The translations under genes were made by a program, and so were the position numbers. DNA of 6,988 bases, taken from Pseudomonadota bacterium. Lineage in GTDB: Bacteria; Pseudomonadota; Alphaproteobacteria; Rhizobiales; Xanthobacteraceae. The stretch lies in contig JAEZMT010000038.1 in the NCBI GenBank assembly GCA_023442085.1, positions 1 through 6,988 of the forward strand, written 5' to 3'. The notes beneath the pieces are model-generated. The model did no database searches, was not told the DNA's origin, and saw only the letters and a program-made list of their open reading frames with translations. Of this stretch, positions 4,586-6,988 are shown one piece after another. Position 1 is the first letter of the stretch. Every line of letters begins with the position of its first letter.

Positions 4586-6366
4586 TGAAGACCTTCGCCC
4601 TCACTCTCGTCGGCCTGGCGCTCGCCGTTGTGCTGTCGCGTGTTCTGCCGGAATACTGGGTCACGCTCCTCGTCTATATCGGCCTCGCCGCCCTCGTGTG
4701 CGTCGGTCTCGTGATGCTAACCGGCATCACCGGTGCGACTTCATTTGGGCAGGCCACCTTCGCAGGGCTCGGAGCCTACGCCACGGCCATCGCCACGGCC
4801 CAATACGGACTTTCGCCGTGGCTCGGGCTTGTCATCGCGCTGGTGGTGACGGGGCTCGCCGCCCTGCTCATCGCGCTGGTGACGCTGCGCCTTTCCGGCC
4901 ACTATCTTCCCCTCGGCACAATCGCCTGGGCGGTGGGCTTCTACATCGTCTTCGGCAACCTCGATATCACCGGTCGCTTCACCGGCCTGTCCGGCATCCC
5001 GCCGCTGTCTATTGGCTCCTACGCCCTGACAAGCGCCCGCGACATGCTGCCTGTGGTGCTCGCCATGCTGGCGTTCGCCTGCTGGATCTCCTCGAACCTA
5101 TTGGATTCCCGTACCGGGCGTGTCTTGCGGGCTATAAACGGGCAGACCGTGATGGCCGAGGCCATGGGCGTCGACACCGCGCGCTACCGGCTGAAGGTGT
5201 TCATCTATGCCGCCCTCCTGGCAGGGCTGTCCGGATGGCTTTACGCCCACTTCCAACGGTTCGTGAATCCAACGCCATTCGGGCTGGGAATGAGCATCGA
5301 ATACCTGTTCATGATCGTCATCGGCGGCATGTCCTCGATCCCGGGCGCCGTGCTCGGCGCGGCGGTCGTGACGATGCTGAAGCAGTGGCTCCAGGATCTT
5401 CTTCCAGCTCTGATGGGAGACGGTAGCCAGTTTGAGGTCATCGCCTTCAGTCTGGCCGTCATCGTTCTCGTTCGCTTCATGCCGGGGGGCATTTGGCCAA
5501 GACTGGCTCGGCTCCTCGGCCGTCGGGCCCCGCCAAGATCACCCGAGCCGATCGTCGCGGCGGCGGGCGGGCCGGCGAGCACGATGACTTTCGACGGTAG
5601 CGGGTCGGGCGAGGGTCTCCTCTCGGTCTCGGGCGCGCGAAAGGTGTTCGGCGGACTAGCGGCCGTCCAGGACGTCGGCTTCGAAGTCGGGCCCCACGAA
5701 ATCGTGGCGCTCATCGGGCCCAATGGCGCGGGCAAGAGCACGATGTTCAATCTCATCACTGGCGTGCTGCGGCCGACCGCCGGTGCGTTCCGGCTTCGGG
5801 GCACGCGCATAGATCACAAGCCAGCCCGCGCCATCGCTGCGGACGGGATGGCCCGGACCTTCCAGCACGTGAAGCTTCTCTCGGATCGGCCGGTGATCGA
5901 GAACGTGATGCTCGGCGCACACCGCGCCGCGACCTGTGGCTTCCTACGCAATGGACTGCGACTCGATCGGGCGGAGGAGGAAGGCCTGCGTGCCCGCGCA
6001 GAGCGGGCTCTCGCGGAGACGGGGCTGTTGGCCGAGCGCGACCGGCCAGCCGGCCAACTCTCCCTTGGCCAGCAGCGCATCGTGGAGATCGCGCGGGCGC
6101 TCGTTCTCGAACCCGCCATCCTGCTGCTCGACGAGCCGGCCGCAGGGTTGCGTTATGCCGAGAAACAGCAACTCGCCGAACTGCTGAGCACTTTGCGCGC
6201 GCGGGGCATGAGCGTTCTGCTGGTGGAGCATGACATGGAGTTTGTCATGAACCTCGCCGACCGCATCGTCGTGATGGAATACGGCACCAAGATTGCGGAG
6301 GGCGTGCCCGCCGCGATTCAGAACGATCCGAAGGTGCTCGAAGCCTATCTCGGAGGCGTCGCATGA
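4585..6366 (+). CDS. Fused LivM-type permease and LivG-type ATPase
   Basis: One uninterrupted 593-residue frame joins two importer subunits that are separate in E. coli. Residues 1 to about 304 are a LivM-type membrane domain: SFGQATFAGLGAY (53-65), LSGHYLPLGTIA (103-114), a coupling loop GRVLRAINGQTVMAEAMGVD (178-197), IGGMSSIPGAVLG (246-258), and MPGGIW at 299-304. A linker of about 40 Pro/Ala/Gly/Ser-rich residues (305-344) leads to a LivG-type ATPase: KVFGG (353-357), Walker A GPNGAGKST (378-386), Q-loop Gln427, signature LSLGQ (492-496), Walker B with Asp516-Glu517, and switch His549 in VEHD. All catalytic ATPase residues are present, so both halves look functional. Such fusions are known among alphaproteobacterial HAAT systems. 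An in-frame ATG at 5584 in the linker could permit a separate ATPase product. The TGA overlaps the start of the next gene. Confidence 0.92.
   Translation: MKTFALTLVGLALAVVLSRVLPEYWVTLLVYIGLAALVCVGLVMLTGITGATSFGQATFAGLGAYATAIATAQYGLSPWLGLVIALVVTGLAALLIALVTLRLSGHYLPLGTIAWAVGFYIVFGNLDITGRFTGLSGIPPLSIGSYALTSARDMLPVVLAMLAFACWISSNLLDSRTGRVLRAINGQTVMAEAMGVDTARYRLKVFIYAALLAGLSGWLYAHFQRFVNPTPFGLGMSIEYLFMIVIGGMSSIPGAVLGAAVVTMLKQWLQDLLPALMGDGSQFEVIAFSLAVIVLVRFMPGGIWPRLARLLGRRAPPRSPEPIVAAAGGPASTMTFDGSGSGEGLLSVSGARKVFGGLAAVQDVGFEVGPHEIVALIGPNGAGKSTMFNLITGVLRPTAGAFRLRGTRIDHKPARAIAADGMARTFQHVKLLSDRPVIENVMLGAHRAATCGFLRNGLRLDRAEEEGLRARAERALAETGLLAERDRPAGQLSLGQQRIVEIARALVLEPAILLLDEPAAGLRYAEKQQLAELLSTLRARGMSVLLVEHDMEFVMNLADRIVVMEYGTKIAEGVPAAIQNDPKVLEAYLGGVA
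6352..6356 (+). promoter_or_regulatory. Shine-Dalgarno GGAGG for the LivF-type gene, inside the upstream coding end
   Basis: GGAGG ends 6 nt before ATG 6363 and is embedded in the last codons of the fusion gene. With the ATGA overlap (6363-6366) it indicates translational coupling. Confidence 0.7.
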
Positions 6367-6988
6367 GCCTCCTGGAGATCACGGGCCTGCGCGTCGGCTA
6401 TGGACGCGCCGAAGCGATCTTCGGCGTGGACTTGGCGGCCGAAGAGGGGCAGATCACCACCGTCATCGGCCCCAATGGCGCTGGAAAGACGACGCTCCTG
6501 GGAGCTGTCGCTGGACTCAACCGTGTTTTGGCCGGCACTATCCGGTTCGACGGTGCCGACATCTTCCGCCTTCCCATCGAGGACCGGCTCGAGGCAGGGA
6601 TCGCGCTCGTCCCCGAAAAGCGGGAGCTGTTCTCCGACATGGCGGTGGAGGATAATCTCGCCCTCGGTGCCTATTTGCGGGGACGCTCCGGCGCCGCCAG
6701 CGCACGCGAGCGGATCTACGCCCTGTTTCCGCGTTTGAAGGAGCGGCGCAAGCAGCTTGCCGGGACACTTTCCGGGGGTGAGCGGCAGATGCTGGCATTG
6801 GGCCGCGCGCTGATGTGCGAGCCCAGGCTACTGCTCCTCGACGAGCCGAGCCTCGGCCTCGCGCCCCGCATCATCGCCCAGACCATGCAGATCATCGCCG
6901 GGCTGCGCGACGCCGGCACCTCCATCGTGCTCGTCGAGCAGAATGCCCGCGCCGCGCTCGCCATCGCTGACCGAGGTTATGTGCTCGA
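6363..6988 (+). CDS. livF: LivF-type ABC transporter ATPase, cut by the right window edge
   Basis: 208 residues are visible; E. coli LivF has 237, so about 30 C-terminal residues are missing. This is the second cytoplasmic ATPase of the importer, expected to pair with the LivG half of the upstream fusion. Motifs: A-loop Tyr13 in VGYGRAEAI, Walker A GPNGAGKTT (36-44), a Q-loop region VPEKRELF (83-90) with Glu85 where many ABC proteins have Gln, as in LivF's VPEGRR, signature LSGGE (136-140), Walker B LLLLDEP with Asp160 and Glu161, then SLGLAPRII. The switch position is Gln193 (VEQN) in place of His, again as in E. coli LivF. These substitutions are therefore family traits and not damage. DRGYVLE at the very end matches the LivF pattern. 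The start overlaps the preceding stop as ATGA. Confidence 0.92.
   Translation, partial: MSLLEITGLRVGYGRAEAIFGVDLAAEEGQITTVIGPNGAGKTTLLGAVAGLNRVLAGTIRFDGADIFRLPIEDRLEAGIALVPEKRELFSDMAVEDNLALGAYLRGRSGAASARERIYALFPRLKERRKQLAGTLSGGERQMLALGRALMCEPRLLLLDEPSLGLAPRIIAQTMQIIAGLRDAGTSIVLVEQNARAALAIADRGYVL

Noticed and set aside
4401..5426. 341-residue + strand frame overlapping the LivH and LivM regions
   Set aside because: It is Arg- and Ala-rich without motifs and out of frame with two clearly real genes.
1..6988. Mobile element, CRISPR array, tRNA/rRNA gene or transfer signature
   Set aside because: I saw no transposase or integrase motif, no spaced direct repeats and no RNA-gene sequence. Base composition looks uniform except for the short gap at 177-231.

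Overview
The window is a dense, GC-rich, single-direction gene cluster on the + strand. It couples acyl-CoA/keto-acid enzymes to a branched-chain-amino-acid-type (HAAT, Liv-like) ABC importer. The strong C/G third-position bias, strong GGAGG ribosome binding sites, long spurious antisense ORFs and protein styles point to a soil or plant-associated proteobacterium, most likely an alphaproteobacterium of the Hyphomicrobiales (Bradyrhizobium/Xanthobacter/Rhodopseudomonas type). That placement is inferred from style and not from a marker gene.

Layout. Positions 1-176 hold the C-terminal end of a beta-keto acid cleavage enzyme (BKACE/DUF849 family). A 55-bp AT-rich gap follows, the only such stretch in the window, with an imperfect dyad. 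Next come a crotonase-fold enoyl-CoA hydratase/isomerase (232-1011) and, 11 bp later, a family III CoA-transferase (1023-2246). After a 60-bp gap with a short hairpin comes a secreted substrate-binding protein (2307-3488). A strong 9-bp intercistronic hairpin separates it from the first permease (LivH type, 3551-4585). The remaining genes are translationally coupled by stop/start overlaps: a fused LivM-permease/LivG-ATPase protein (4585-6366) and a LivF-type ATPase (6363 to the window edge, about 30 residues short).

How it may work together. The binding protein captures an organic acid or amino-acid-like solute in the periplasm. LivH and the LivM half form the membrane channel, and the LivG half and LivF power it. 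The solute is then presumably activated by the CoA-transferase and hydrated by the crotonase. With a dehydrogenase not seen here, the product could feed the BKACE. This resembles the logic of carnitine/crotonobetaine catabolism (CaiB + CaiD, then dehydrocarnitine cleavage), but nothing in the window fixes the substrate. A phenylpropanoid or other carboxylic acid is equally possible.

No RNA gene, mobile element, CRISPR array, integrase or attachment site was seen. The most notable points are the LivM-LivG fusion with an in-frame internal ATG in its linker, the strong hairpin right after the binding-protein gene, and the enzyme combination. None is clearly an undescribed system.
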